NCBI GenBank assembly: GCA_041913045.1
Contig: JAYSGB010000011.1
Location: 1-64,000, forward strand
Source: CAMLOF01 sp041913045
GTDB lineage: Bacteria > Pseudomonadota > Gammaproteobacteria > Burkholderiales > Burkholderiaceae_C
Length of the DNA stretch: 64,000 nucleotides
Direction: 5' to 3'
Shown here: positions 46,843 through 55,117 of the stretch, piece by piece
Position numbering within the stretch: position 1 is the first letter of the stretch
How the letters are laid out: the number at the start of each line of letters is the position of its first letter
Position numbers and translations under genes: made by a program
Notes under the pieces: generated by a model
The model's input: only the letters and a program-made list of their open reading frames with translations
Told to the model about the DNA's origin: nothing
Database searches by the model: none

Positions 46843-46916
46843 GTCCGGCAAGGGCCGGACGGCCGGGCAGCAACCCGGCACCATGAGGGCTCCCAACCAT
46901 TTCAGGAGCCCTCATG
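46843..46916 (+). promoter_or_regulatory. Triple-hairpin leader of the isochorismatase gene
   Basis: Three perfect inverted repeats follow each other: 46843-46860 (GTCCGGC, 7 bp, loop 4), 46862-46879 (GCCGGG, 6 bp, loop 6) and 46882-46916 (CATGAGGGCTCC, 12 bp, loop 11). The last pairs across the Shine-Dalgarno AGGAG (46904-46908) and the ATG at 46914-46916. The first could end purM transcripts. No known riboswitch class is recognised. Confidence 0.6.
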
Positions 46917-47471
46917 AAAACTGCCCTCATCGTCATCGACGTACAAGCGTCTTTCCAGCACCGCCCCTATTACACCGAACGTGATGTGGGCGACTACCTG
47001 CGTGCCCAGAATGCCTTGATCGAAGGCTGTGCAGCCCAAGGGGTGCCCGTGGTGCGCGTGCTGCACAGCGACGGGCCTGAAACGACCGACAACCCATTTT
47101 CCATGGCGTCTGGCCACGTGCGCCCGATGGACGGCCTGACCGACTTCGCTGCGGCGGCCACGTTCATCAAACACCGGCACAGCGCTCTCGTGGGAACGGG
47201 CCTGGACGTCTGGCTGGTGGAAAACGGCATACAGCGCATCGTCGTGAGCGGCATACGCACCGAGCAGTGCTGCGAGACGACCACGCGACACGCGTCGGAC
47301 CTGGGCTGGCGCGTAGACTACGTGACCGAAGCCACCCTCACCTTCGACATGACCCAGCCCAACGGCCAGCCCTTGTCCGCCGCCGACATCAAGGCCCGCA
47401 CCGAGACCGTGTTGGCGGGACGCTTCGCGACCCTGTGCACGGTGGAGCAGGCAATCACCCGACTGGCCTGA
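46914..47471 (+). CDS. Isochorismatase-family hydrolase
   Basis: A 185-residue cysteine hydrolase of the isochorismatase/nicotinamidase fold. The expected triad is Asp9 (LIVIDVQ), Lys86 (FIKHRHSAL) and Cys119 (SGIRTEQCCETTTR, which has a second Cys beside it). Family substrates include nicotinamide, carbamoyl compounds and biurets; the substrate here is unknown. It is followed by an EamA transporter and a GlxA-type regulator, and its start codon is buried in a strong RNA hairpin. Confidence 0.9.
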   Translation: MKTALIVIDVQASFQHRPYYTERDVGDYLRAQNALIEGCAAQGVPVVRVLHSDGPETTDNPFSMASGHVRPMDGLTDFAAAATFIKHRHSALVGTGLDVWLVENGIQRIVVSGIRTEQCCETTTRHASDLGWRVDYVTEATLTFDMTQPNGQPLSAADIKARTETVLAGRFATLCTVEQAITRLA

Positions 47472-47486
47472 ACAAAGGCAAACTGC

Positions 47487-48449
47487 GTGTCCAACCCAAC
47501 TATGTCCACGCGCCAATGGCTGATGGCCCTGTGCATCGTCACCATCTGGGGGCTGAACTTCGTCGTCATCAAAGTGGGGCTGAGCGGTGGCGTGCCGCCC
47601 TTTCTGCTGGGTTGCCTGCGCTTTGTGCTGGTGTTCTTCCCTGCCGTGCTGTGGGTGCCCCGCCCGCGGCTGGACTGGCGCTGGCTGCTGGCTTACGGGC
47701 TGACCATCAACCTGGGCCAGTTCGCGCTGCTGTTCTGGGCCATGTCGGTGGGCATGCCCGCCGGATTGGCGTCGCTGGTGCTGCAGGCGCAGGTGCTGTT
47801 CACGCTGGGGCTGTCGGTGCTGCTGTGGCGCGAGCGCCTGCATGCGGTCAACGTGGCAGGGTTGCTCATTGCCATTGGCGGCTTGTGGTTGCTGGGCGTG
47901 CAGAGCCTGAGCAACGCCCCCGCAGGCAGCCAGATGACGCTGGCAGGCCTGCTGCTGACGCTGGGCGCGGCCTTCAGTTGGGCGTGCGGCAACGTCATCA
48001 GCAAGCGCATGATGAGCGGGCAACCGCAGGGCGGTGGCTCGCAGGCGTTGCTGGGCGTGGTGGTGTGGAGCGCCGCCGTGCCCATCGTGCCCTTCGCGCT
48101 GTTGTCTTGGTGGTTCGAAGGGCCGCAGCGGCTGGCAGCCATGTGGACAGACCTGCAATGGGGCACGGTGCTGGCCGTGGCCTACCTGGCCTATGCCGCC
48201 ACCATTCTGGGCTACACCCTGTGGGGCACCTTGCTGACCCGCTTGCCCACCAGCACGGTGGCGCCGCTCACGCTGCTGGTGCCTGTGGTGGGCCTGAGCA
48301 GCGCCTGGTTGCTGCTGGGCGAACAACTGTCTGCACTGCAGATGGCAGGGGCGGCAACCATTCTGACGGGCCTGGGCGTTCACGTGTTCGGGCGCCGCCT
48401 GCTGGCGGCCTGGCGCCTACCAGCCACTGCGGCGCAGGGCCATGATTGA
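47487..48449 (+). CDS. EamA-family (DMT) transporter
   Basis: A 320-residue protein with ten predicted membrane helices in two EamA repeats (LMALCIVTIWGLNFVVIKVG and VAYLAYAATILGYTLWGTL are typical). It ends in VHVFGRRLLAAWR. It is probably an amino acid or metabolite exporter. It overlaps the GlxA regulator by 8 bp and follows the isochorismatase by 15 bp, so the three form an operon. The GTG at 47487 is the likely start; an ATG five codons later is possible. Confidence 0.88.
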   Translation: MSNPTMSTRQWLMALCIVTIWGLNFVVIKVGLSGGVPPFLLGCLRFVLVFFPAVLWVPRPRLDWRWLLAYGLTINLGQFALLFWAMSVGMPAGLASLVLQAQVLFTLGLSVLLWRERLHAVNVAGLLIAIGGLWLLGVQSLSNAPAGSQMTLAGLLLTLGAAFSWACGNVISKRMMSGQPQGGGSQALLGVVVWSAAVPIVPFALLSWWFEGPQRLAAMWTDLQWGTVLAVAYLAYAATILGYTLWGTLLTRLPTSTVAPLTLLVPVVGLSSAWLLLGEQLSALQMAGAATILTGLGVHVFGRRLLAAWRLPATAAQGHD

Positions 48450-49422
48450 CGTGCACTTTTTGCTGCTGCCGGGCAGCCTGATCATGGACTGGGCAGGCCC
48501 GGCCGAGGCGCTGCGCATTGCCAACCAGTGCCTGCGGGCACGAGGACAAGCAGCGCTGTTCCGCCTGCATTACGTGGGTCCGCAAGCGCAGACGGTGAGT
48601 TCGGTGGGGGCGCAGATCAGCGGCCTGCAACCGCTGCCTGACACAGCTGGCCTGCACACTGACGGTGGCCAGCACTGGATTGTGGTGGTGGGCCAGCCGG
48701 GCTACCGGGTGAACATTGACACCCCGGCCATGCACGACGCGCTGCACTGGCTGCGCGGCCTGCGGCTGAGCCCCGGCCGGGTGGAACTGCTGTGCGTGTG
48801 TGCGGGCACCATCATTGCGGCGCACGCCGGGCTGCTGGGCGGCCGGCACGTGACCACGCACCACCAGCATCTGGATGAGCTGCGCCAGAGCGACCCGCTC
48901 TGCCGGGTGCTGGACAACCGCGTCTTCGTGACCGACGGGCCGGTGTGCACCAGCGCCGGGGTGACGACGGGCATAGACCTGTTCCTGCACCGCATTTCGG
49001 CACTGGCCGGGCCTGCGCTGGCGGCTCAGGTAGCGCAAGGCATGGTAGTGGCGCTGCGGCGCGGCCCGGGTGACCCGGAGTTGTCCCCCTTCCTGAACCA
49101 CCGAAACCATTTGCACCCCGCCCTGCACCGCCTGCAGGACGCGATTGGGGAGCAGCCGCAGGCCGACTGGTCGGTGGCACGCATGGCCGAGGTGGCTTGC
49201 ACCTCCCCCAGACACCTGACGCGGCTGTTCCTGACCCACGCGGGCATTGCGCCGCTGCGCTACCTGCAAGGCATACGACTGGGGTTGGCACAGGCGGCGC
49301 TGCGAGCAGGCATGAGCGTGACGAAGGCTGCCGAAACCGCGGGGTTCAGTTCTGACACGCAGTTGCGCCGCACATGGCGCCAGCACGGCTTGCAGGGTTC
49401 GCCTGCCAGCGCCCAAGCCTGA
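48442..49422 (+). CDS. GlxA-family AraC-type regulator
   Basis: A 326-residue regulator with an N-terminal DJ-1/PfpI-like domain (residues 3-185; LLLPGSLIMDWAGPAEAL and the LLCVCAGTIIAAHAGLL nucleophile-elbow region) and a C-terminal AraC helix-turn-helix pair (RMAEVACTSPRHLTRLF and VTKAAETAGFSSDTQLRR). The final helices end in RTWRQHGL. It likely senses a small compound handled by the neighbouring hydrolase and transporter. Confidence 0.9.
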   Translation: MIDVHFLLLPGSLIMDWAGPAEALRIANQCLRARGQAALFRLHYVGPQAQTVSSVGAQISGLQPLPDTAGLHTDGGQHWIVVVGQPGYRVNIDTPAMHDALHWLRGLRLSPGRVELLCVCAGTIIAAHAGLLGGRHVTTHHQHLDELRQSDPLCRVLDNRVFVTDGPVCTSAGVTTGIDLFLHRISALAGPALAAQVAQGMVVALRRGPGDPELSPFLNHRNHLHPALHRLQDAIGEQPQADWSVARMAEVACTSPRHLTRLFLTHAGIAPLRYLQGIRLGLAQAALRAGMSVTKAAETAGFSSDTQLRRTWRQHGLQGSPASAQA

Positions 49423-49440
49423 GCAACCAAAGGACCGAGG

Positions 49441-50292
49441 TCAGCTCAATTCGCTGCGCAAAGCGCGCAAGCGTTCGGAAATGGCGTCTGCATCCAGCGG
49501 ATCTTCGGCATGGGCCAGGTAAGCCTCCAGATCGGGCACGGCCCGGGCGGGCTGCCCCAGTTCGGCCCAGGCAAGTCCCCGGTCGCGAATGTCGGACCAG
49601 GCGTCGGGCTGAAGGAGGACCAGTCGGTCCAGCACCGCCACCAGGCGGCTCCAGTCCTCTTGCGCGTTGTGGATTTCCTTGAGATTGCGCAGTACCCGCG
49701 CCAGGATGTCGCGCGGCTGCGCGGATTGAAGGTACAGCCCCACCGGCACGTCGAAATCGTCCACCAGACCATTGCGGCGCTTGAAGGGCTCCAGCCGCTC
49801 GGAAAGATCCTCGCGGCTGAGGGACTGCCCGGTGAAGGGGTCGATCACCACCTGACCTTGCGGCAGGTTGACCTTGACCATGAAGTGCCCAGGAAAGTTC
49901 ACCCCCCGCGCCTGCAAGCCCAGGCCCACTGCCAACTCCAGCCACAGCACGGCGAGCGTGATGGGAATGCCGCGCCGGGTGCGCAGCACCACGTTGAGGT
50001 AGCTGTTGTCGGGGTCGTAGTAGTGGTTGACGTTGCCGCCAAAGCCCAAGTCCTGAAAGAAGAACTGATTGAGCATGCGCAGGCGCTGCAGCGGCCCGGC
50101 GTCGGCCGGCAGACGGCGGCGCAGGCGGGCCAACAGCTGGTCCACATCGCCAAGCACGGTCTGCACGTCCAGCTCAGGATATTCGTCCATGGCCACCGCG
50201 GCCGTGGCCTCCAGCAGAGGAAAACCATCGTCTTCCCGCACCAGAGCGGCGAAGTATTCCAGCGGCGAAGGCGCCTGAAACGAAAAATTCAT
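49441..50292 (-). CDS. SirB1-like transglutaminase/TPR protein
   Basis: A 283-residue protein of the SirB1 family. It has an N-terminal transglutaminase-like fold (residues 20-180; YLNVVLRTRRGIPITLAVLWLEL and GVNFPGHFMVKV) and a C-terminal tetratricopeptide-like part (EDWSRLVAVLDRLVLLQPDAW...). Its biochemical role is not defined. It follows murJ by 3 bp and converges on glxA. Confidence 0.87.
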   Translation of the reverse strand: MNFSFQAPSPLEYFAALVREDDGFPLLEATAAVAMDEYPELDVQTVLGDVDQLLARLRRRLPADAGPLQRLRMLNQFFFQDLGFGGNVNHYYDPDNSYLNVVLRTRRGIPITLAVLWLELAVGLGLQARGVNFPGHFMVKVNLPQGQVVIDPFTGQSLSREDLSERLEPFKRRNGLVDDFDVPVGLYLQSAQPRDILARVLRNLKEIHNAQEDWSRLVAVLDRLVLLQPDAWSDIRDRGLAWAELGQPARAVPDLEAYLAHAEDPLDADAISERLRALRSELS

Positions 50293-50295
50293 GCT

Positions 50296-51858
50296 TTACT
50301 TTCGCACAAACTGGCGCAGTTGCACACCCGCCAGCAGCAGCACGCCGAAATACACCAGCACAGCCCCCAGCACGATGGCCGCCAGCGTGAGGATGCGGCG
50401 CCACACGTCCACGGCATTGACCCAGTCAACACGCCCACCTGCCCACAGCAGGAACACTGCCAGCAGAGCGGCAGCGGCAACCACCTGCAGACCAAAGCGC
50501 GCCCAACCCGGCTGCGGCTTGTAGGCTCCCCGGCGCACCAGGCCGACCAGCAGCCAGCCCGCATTGAGCAAGGCCCCCAGCCCGATGGCCAGCGCCAGGC
50601 CCGCGTGCGCCAGGTAGGGCACCAGCAGGAAGTTCATGGCCTGGGTGAACAGCAGCACCACGATGGCAATGCGCACCGGCGTGCGGATGTCTTGCCGTGC
50701 ATAGAAGCCGGGCGCCAGCACCTTGATGGCGATGAGCCCCAGCAGGCCCACGCCGTAGCCCATGAGGGCCAGCGAGGTCTGGCGCACGTCGGCCGCCGTG
50801 AAAGCGCCGTAGTTGTAGAGTACCGCCACCAGCGGCTGCGCGAAGGTGAGCAAGGCCACGGCGCACGGGACGGCAAGCAGCACCACCCAGCGCAAGCCCC
50901 AGTCCAGCAGGCCGCTGTAACGGTCCGGGTCGTTCGCCGCCTGGGCAGCCGACAGCTGCGGCAGCAGCACCACCCCCAACGCCACACCCAGCATGGCGGT
51001 GGGGAACTCCATCAACCGGTCGGCGTAGGTAAGCCAGCTGACGCTGCCGGTGACGAGGTGGGAGGCGATCTGGGTGTTGATGAGCAGGGAGATTTGCGCC
51101 ACGCTGACGCCCAGCAAGGCAGGCAGCATGAGCGAGGTGATGCGTTGGGTGCCTGGGTGCGCCCAGGCGGCGCGCAGCGCCTTCCACGACAAACCGATGC
51201 GTGGCAGCAGGCCCAGCCGGTAAAGCACGGGCAATTGCACGCCCAGCTGCAGCATGCCGCCCAACATCACACCACCGGCCAGTGCGTAAATGGGTTCGAT
51301 ACCGAGCGAGCCGAACCACGGCGCACCCCATGCAGCCGCCGCGATCATGGCCACGTTGAGCAGCACCGGCGTGGCCGCAGGCACGGCAAAACGCTTCCAT
51401 GTGTTGAGCACACCGGCTGCCAGGGCCACCATCGACATGAAGCCGATATAAGGAAACATCCAGCGCGTGAGCACAACTGCAGTGTCAAAACTCTGTGGAT
51501 TTTGCTGCAGGCCCGCAGCCATGGACCACACCAGCAAGGGCGCGGCCAGAACGCCCAGCACGCAGGTGAGCGCGAGCGCCCAGGCCAACACGGTTGCCAC
51601 CTGGTCGATCAGCACCTTGGTGTCGGCGTCGCCATGCTTTTCGCGGTTGGCGGCCAGCACCGGCACGAAGGCCTGGCTGAAGGCCCCTTCGGCAAACAGG
51701 CGGCGCAACAGGTTGGGAATACGGAAAGCGACGTTGAAAGCGTCGGTCAGCGCACTGGCGCCAAACGTGGCGGCGATGAGCAGTTCACGCACCAGCCCCG
51801 TGATGCGGGAAGCAAGCGTGAGCAGCGAAACGAGGGAGGCGGATTTGAAGAGCGACAC
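50296..51858 (-). CDS. murJ: Lipid II flippase MurJ
   Basis: Flips lipid II across the inner membrane for peptidoglycan synthesis. The 520-residue protein has about 14 membrane helices and the N terminus SLFKSASLVSLLTLASRITG. It also has FAEGAFSQAFVPVLA and the central VSWLTYADRLMEFPTAMLGVALGVVLLPQLS motif. The start is a GTG at 51858, as no ATG gives this N terminus. It is divergent from the PHP gene. Confidence 0.95.
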   Translation of the reverse strand: MSLFKSASLVSLLTLASRITGLVRELLIAATFGASALTDAFNVAFRIPNLLRRLFAEGAFSQAFVPVLAANREKHGDADTKVLIDQVATVLAWALALTCVLGVLAAPLLVWSMAAGLQQNPQSFDTAVVLTRWMFPYIGFMSMVALAAGVLNTWKRFAVPAATPVLLNVAMIAAAAWGAPWFGSLGIEPIYALAGGVMLGGMLQLGVQLPVLYRLGLLPRIGLSWKALRAAWAHPGTQRITSLMLPALLGVSVAQISLLINTQIASHLVTGSVSWLTYADRLMEFPTAMLGVALGVVLLPQLSAAQAANDPDRYSGLLDWGLRWVVLLAVPCAVALLTFAQPLVAVLYNYGAFTAADVRQTSLALMGYGVGLLGLIAIKVLAPGFYARQDIRTPVRIAIVVLLFTQAMNFLLVPYLAHAGLALAIGLGALLNAGWLLVGLVRRGAYKPQPGWARFGLQVVAAAALLAVFLLWAGGRVDWVNAVDVWRRILTLAAIVLGAVLVYFGVLLLAGVQLRQFVRK

Positions 51859-51954
51859 GGCGACAGAGTGTAGCTGGCGCGCATGCGCGAAGGTCTTGTG
51901 GGCATTCCCCTTGAGGCCATGAGTAGCAGTCCAGCGCCCTACAATGACTCGGAC

Positions 51955-52806
51955 ATGAGCATACTGAACGCCGACCTTCACTGCCACTCCACCATCTCCG
52001 ACGGTACGTTGACGCCGGAAACCCTGGCCGCACGCGCCAAGGCCAATGGGGTGGAGTTGTGGTCGCTCACTGACCATGACGAGGTGGCCGGGCAGCATCG
52101 GGCCATGGCTGCTGCCAGGGAATTGGGCATGCCCTACCTGACCGGCACAGAAATTTCAGTCACCTTTGCCAACGTAACCGTGCATATCGTGGGCCTGGGT
52201 TTCGACCCTGACCACCCTGCCATGGTGCAAGGCTTGGCCGCCACGCGCGGCGGGCGCGGCGAACGCGCCCGCGAGATGAGCGACCAGCTGGCCAAGGCGG
52301 GCATACCGGGCGCCTACGAAGGCGCGCTCAAGTACGTGGGCAACCCGGAACTCATCTCGCGCACCCACTTTGCCCGCTACCTGGTGGAGGCTGGCGCGTG
52401 CAAGGACACGAACGAGGTCTTTCGCAAGTACCTGACCGAGGGCAAACCCGGCTTCGTGCCGCACCGCTGGGCCAGCCTGGGCAATGCGGTTGGCTGGATA
52501 CGTGAAGCGGGCGGCGTGGCCGTGATTGCCCACCCCGCCCGTTACGACCACAGCCCGACACAGGAATACGCGCTCTTTTCGGAATTCAAGGCCCACGGCG
52601 GCCAGGCGGTGGAAGTGGTCACAGGCAGCCACAGCCCCAGCGAGTACGTGAAATACGCCGACATGGCGATCGAATTCGGCCTGGCGGCATCGCGCGGCAG
52701 CGACTTCCACAGCCCGGAGGAAAGCCACTGCGACCTCGGCTCCCTGCCCTTCCTGGAAGGGCGGCTCACGCCGGTCTGGGAACTGCTGGCCGACCGCATC
52801 CGCTGA
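51955..52806 (+). CDS. PHP-domain phosphoesterase
   Basis: A 283-residue protein with the PHP metal-binding fold. It has the motif ADLHCHSTISDG at residues 6-17, SLTDHDEVAGQHRA and the later IAHPARY and ASRGSDFHSPEES clusters. Related proteins are 3',5'-nucleoside bisphosphate phosphatases (YciV/RnaM class). Only the fold is secure. A -10-like TACAAT lies at 51940-51945, ten bases before the ATG, and no ribosome site is visible, so translation may be leaderless. Confidence 0.9.
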   Translation: MSILNADLHCHSTISDGTLTPETLAARAKANGVELWSLTDHDEVAGQHRAMAAARELGMPYLTGTEISVTFANVTVHIVGLGFDPDHPAMVQGLAATRGGRGERAREMSDQLAKAGIPGAYEGALKYVGNPELISRTHFARYLVEAGACKDTNEVFRKYLTEGKPGFVPHRWASLGNAVGWIREAGGVAVIAHPARYDHSPTQEYALFSEFKAHGGQAVEVVTGSHSPSEYVKYADMAIEFGLAASRGSDFHSPEESHCDLGSLPFLEGRLTPVWELLADRIR

Positions 52807-52814
52807 GCGGTTTC

Positions 52815-53705
52815 GTGCCCCACCACTACGCCCGCCCGCTGCAGGGCATCATGTTCCTGGTGCTGGCCGTGGCATGCTTTGCCCTGCTGGACACAACGGT
52901 CAAGGTGCTCAGCGCTGCCGTGTCGGTGCTCATCGTGGTGTGGTTCCGCTACATGTTCCAGGCCGTGGTGATGGCGGCTGTGGTGCTGCCTACCCGGGGC
53001 TGGCGCTCGCTGCGCACGGCCCACCCTTGGCTGCATGCCTTGCGTGGTTTTCTGCTGCTGGCCACCAGCACGCTGGGCTTTGCCAGCCTCATCTACATGC
53101 CGCTGGGGGAGTTCACGGCCATCATCATGCTCACGCCGTTGATGGTCACCCTGCTGGCGGCGGCGTTCTTGCGGGAGCGGGTGAACCTGCTGCGCTGGCT
53201 GCTGGTGCTGGGCGGCTTCAGCGGCGCGTTGCTGGTGGTGCAACCCGCAGGCTCAGCCATTGGGTGGGCCATTTTTCTGCCGCTTTCGCTGGTGGTGGTC
53301 TACGCGCTGTTCCAGATCCTGACCAGCCGCATGGCCCGCACCGAAGACGCCATGACCATGCACTTCTACACCGGCTGGTCGGGGGCGCTGCTCATCAGCC
53401 TGGTGCTGCCCTGGGTCTGGCACGCCATTCCGGACTTTCGCTCCTGGGTACTGCTGTGCCTGGCGGGCCTGTTCGGCACGGTGGGCCACTTTCTGCTGAT
53501 CCAGGCGTTTGCCCGTGCGCCAGCGGCTACCCTGGCACCTTACCTGTACGCCCAGATTGGCTTTGCCATGCTGGCGGGCTGGCTGGTGTTTGACCACGTA
53601 CCTGGCCCACTGGAGTTGTGGGGTATAGGGCTGATCGTGGTGTGTGGCGCCAGCACTGCGTGGCTGGCCGCACGCGGGCCGCGCACCGATGCGAGCGGCC
53701 GTTGA
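52815..53705 (+). CDS. DMT-superfamily transporter
   Basis: A 296-residue, ten-helix EamA-type permease (LQGIMFLVLAVACFALLDTTV at the start, ILTSRMARTEDAMTMHFYTG in the middle). The start is a GTG at 52815, eight bases after the PHP stop. Substrate unknown. The PHP gene and this gene probably form an operon. Confidence 0.88.
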   Translation: MPHHYARPLQGIMFLVLAVACFALLDTTVKVLSAAVSVLIVVWFRYMFQAVVMAAVVLPTRGWRSLRTAHPWLHALRGFLLLATSTLGFASLIYMPLGEFTAIIMLTPLMVTLLAAAFLRERVNLLRWLLVLGGFSGALLVVQPAGSAIGWAIFLPLSLVVVYALFQILTSRMARTEDAMTMHFYTGWSGALLISLVLPWVWHAIPDFRSWVLLCLAGLFGTVGHFLLIQAFARAPAATLAPYLYAQIGFAMLAGWLVFDHVPGPLELWGIGLIVVCGASTAWLAARGPRTDASGR

Positions 53706-53741
53706 CGGCGCACCGCCAGGCGGTGGTGGGAGAATCAGGGC

Positions 53742-54377
53742 ATGTCGCAATACTTTGAAGTCCACCCCGACAACCCGCAGCCCCGCCTGCTAAAGCAAGC
53801 CGCCCAGCTTTTGCAGAAAGGCGGCGTGCTGGCCGTGCCTACAGATTCGAGCTACGCCCTGGTCTGCCACCTGGACGACAAGGCCGCCGCAGACCAGTTG
53901 CGCCGCATCCGCCAGGTGGACGACAAGCACCACCTGACGCTGCTGTGCCGCGACCTGAGCGAACTGGCCAGCTACGCGCGCGTGGACAACCGCCAGTACC
54001 GCCTGCTCAAGCTGGGCACGCCCGGGGCTTACACCTTCATTCTGGAAGCCAGCAAGGAAGTTCCCCGGCGGGTGAGCCACCCGTCGCGCAAAACCATCGG
54101 CCTGCGCGTGCCCGACCACAAAACGCTGCAGGAACTGCTCGCGCACCACGGCGCGCCGCTGCTGGCCACCACGCTCATCGCACCGGGCGAGACCGAACCG
54201 ATGAACGACGCCCAAGAGATACGGGAGCGCTTCGAGCACGATCTGGCCGCCGTGATTGACGCGGGCGCCTGCGCGCTGGCGCCCACCACCGTGATTGACC
54301 TGACCCCCATGGGCAACGGCAGCGACCCCGAGGTGCTGCGCGAAGGCCAGGGCCCGCTGAACGCCCTGGGCCTGTGA
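53742..54377 (+). CDS. YciO-type Sua5/YrdC protein
   Basis: A 211-residue member of the Sua5/YrdC/YciO fold. The N-terminal segment VLAVPTDSSYALVCHL and DDKHHLTLLCRDLSEL are of the YciO kind. The threonylcarbamoyl-AMP synthases TsaC have a KRP-type motif here instead. An RNA- or nucleotide-binding role is likely; the true TsaC probably lies elsewhere. The GGGAG ribosome site supports the ATG at 53742. Confidence 0.85.
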   Translation: MSQYFEVHPDNPQPRLLKQAAQLLQKGGVLAVPTDSSYALVCHLDDKAAADQLRRIRQVDDKHHLTLLCRDLSELASYARVDNRQYRLLKLGTPGAYTFILEASKEVPRRVSHPSRKTIGLRVPDHKTLQELLAHHGAPLLATTLIAPGETEPMNDAQEIRERFEHDLAAVIDAGACALAPTTVIDLTPMGNGSDPEVLREGQGPLNALGL

Positions 54378-54405
54378 AACCACACCCCTGAGACAATAAC
54401 GCCCC

Positions 54406-55074
54406 ATGGACTTTGCCCAGATCATTCAGACCGTGGCGATCTACGCCATCCCGGTCCTCTTCGCCATCACCGTGCACGAGGCAGCCCACGGCTACGCCGC
54501 GCGCCACTATGGCGACAACACCGCCTACATGCTGGGGCGCATCACGCTCAACCCGCTGAAGCACATTGACCCGCTGGGCACCATTGCCATGCCGCTGTTG
54601 CTGTACTTCGCCACCAGCGGTGCCTTCCTGTTTGGCTATGCCAAGCCCGTGCCGGTGAACTTCGGGCGGCTGCGCCACCCCAAGCGCGACATGATCTGGG
54701 TGGCACTGGCCGGGCCTGGGGCCAACCTGGTGCAGGCCATTTTGTGGGTGGTGCTGGGTTACCTGATGGTGGCTGCGGGCGTGGAAGAGCGCTTCTTCCT
54801 GGAAATGGCACGCGCCGGGCTGATGGTCAACTTGGTCATGTTCGCCTTCAACCTGTTCCCGCTGCCGCCGCTGGACGGTGGCCGCATTCTGGTGGGCCTG
54901 CTGCCCATGCGTGCAGCCATCGGGCTGTCGCGCGTGGAGCCTTACGGCTTCTTCATCGTGCTGGCACTGGTGATCAGCGGCATTGTGGGCAGCCTGTGGC
55001 TGCGCCCGCTGATGAACGTGACCGCCGGGCTCATCGAACTGCTGCTGTCGCCCCTGCGCTGGCTGCTCTTCTGA
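54406..55074 (+). CDS. M50-family intramembrane site-2 protease
   Basis: A 222-residue membrane metalloprotease with the zinc motif HEAAHGYAA (His24, Glu25, His28) in the first helix. Further along are ARHYGDNTAYMLGRITLNPLKHIDPLG and the third ligand in LPPLDGGRILVGLL. It is of the small RseP-unrelated (rhomboid-like size) group of S2P enzymes. Substrates are unknown. GACAAT at 54392-54397 sits nine bases before the ATG and no Shine-Dalgarno site is seen. Confidence 0.9.
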   Translation: MDFAQIIQTVAIYAIPVLFAITVHEAAHGYAARHYGDNTAYMLGRITLNPLKHIDPLGTIAMPLLLYFATSGAFLFGYAKPVPVNFGRLRHPKRDMIWVALAGPGANLVQAILWVVLGYLMVAAGVEERFFLEMARAGLMVNLVMFAFNLFPLPPLDGGRILVGLLPMRAAIGLSRVEPYGFFIVLALVISGIVGSLWLRPLMNVTAGLIELLLSPLRWLLF

Positions 55075-55117
55075 GCCTACCGCCCCTTTTTTTGAACGAT
55101 ACATCCTGCGTCAACCC

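Noticed and set aside
49510..51873. A 787-codon plus-strand frame running opposite sirB1-like and murJ
   Set aside because: It is rich in His, Gln, Arg and Gly as expected of the antisense of high-GC coding DNA. It has no recognisable domain and covers two well-supported genes.
53742..54377. Calling this gene TsaC (threonylcarbamoyl-AMP synthase)
   Set aside because: The motif after the PTDS strand is of YciO type (DDKHHLTLLC) and not the TsaC KRP type, so the narrower name is not justified.
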